Part shown: piece by piece, positions 6,269 through 6,279 of the stretch
Layout: each line of letters opens with the position of its first letter
Position numbering within the stretch: the first letter of the stretch is position 1
Assembly (NCBI GenBank): GCA_902791085.1
Contig: CADAUN010000026.1
Span: 11,862-18,140, forward strand
Length of the DNA stretch: 6,279 nt
Source: an uncultured Erysipelotrichaceae bacterium
Lineage (GTDB): Bacteria > Bacillota_I > Bacilli_A > RFN20 > CAG-826
Reading direction: 5' to 3'
Position numbers and translations under genes: made by a program
The notes under the pieces: generated by a model
Seen by the model: the letters and a program-made list of their open reading frames with translations, nothing else
What the model was told of the DNA's origin: nothing
Database searches by the model: none

Positions 6269-6279
6269 TGAAAAGTATT
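6268..6279 (+). CDS. Start of a downstream gene (only MKSI visible)
   Basis: ATG at 6268 is preceded by GAGGAG at 6255-6260 with a 7-nt spacer, a good Shine-Dalgarno arrangement. Only four codons (MKSI) fall in the window, so the product cannot be named. It overlaps by one base the TAA that closes the 6116 frame. It lies beyond the terminator and so belongs to a separate transcription unit from the ABC operon. No convincing promoter was seen; TATACT at 6119-6124 resembles a -10 box but has no matching -35. Confidence 0.55.

Noticed and set aside
6111..6279. Minus-strand frame open from the right edge to TAA at 6113-6111, possible C-terminus of a convergent gene
   Set aside because: About 55 codons with almost no G in first position (about four) and Leu encoded mostly by CTC with no TTA/TTG, unlike every gene in the window. 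The plus-strand frame and Shine-Dalgarno fit better, though a convergent gene is not fully excluded.
5996..6279. tRNA, other structured RNA gene or CRISPR array in the right-hand region
   Set aside because: No T-loop consensus or cloverleaf, no direct repeat series; only the terminator and the inverted repeat are supported.

Overview
The window looks like chromosome from a low-GC Gram-positive bacterium (Firmicutes/Bacilli type, possibly an uncultured gut lineage). This rests on moderate-to-low GC by eye, G-rich Shine-Dalgarno sites, tightly packed co-directional genes, an ABC exporter pair of the Firmicutes heterodimer type, and a lipoprotein with a Gram-positive style signal. The taxonomic placement is an inference; nothing in the window fixes it more closely.

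Bases 1-5995 read as one plus-strand operon of five genes with almost no spacing. They are: a Sel1-repeat protein cut by the left edge (1-1236); two ABC exporter half-transporters (1241-2995 and 2997-4748); a secreted lipoprotein of unknown function (4717-5556); and a Vsr-type (very short patch repair) endonuclease (5546-5995). Gaps and overlaps are 4 nt, 1 nt, -32 nt and -11 nt, so the genes are probably co-transcribed and partly translationally coupled. A hairpin terminator at 6021-6044 closes the unit.

The two ABC proteins have complementary defects. The first has Asp for the catalytic Glu and Gln for the switch His but a perfect LSGGQ. The second has intact Glu and His but a changed signature (LSLGE). 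Paired, they give one normal and one degenerate ATP site, as in TM287/288- and BmrC/BmrD-type heterodimeric exporters. The Sel1 protein and the lipoprotein flank the exporter and may assist it or respond to the same envelope condition, but no substrate can be named. Vsr is a DNA mismatch nicking enzyme and seems functionally unrelated to its operon partners.

Bases 6045-6279 differ in character. They hold a 10-bp perfect inverted repeat and then a 50-codon frame (6116-6268) that looks coding only if its four in-frame TGA codons are read as sense, most naturally Trp. Its TAA stop overlaps the ATG of a next gene at 6268, which has a good Shine-Dalgarno site. The five upstream genes use only TGG for Trp (14 sites). 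This recoded-looking small ORF is the most unusual signal in the window; it could be mobile or phage DNA using another code, a decayed gene, or chance.
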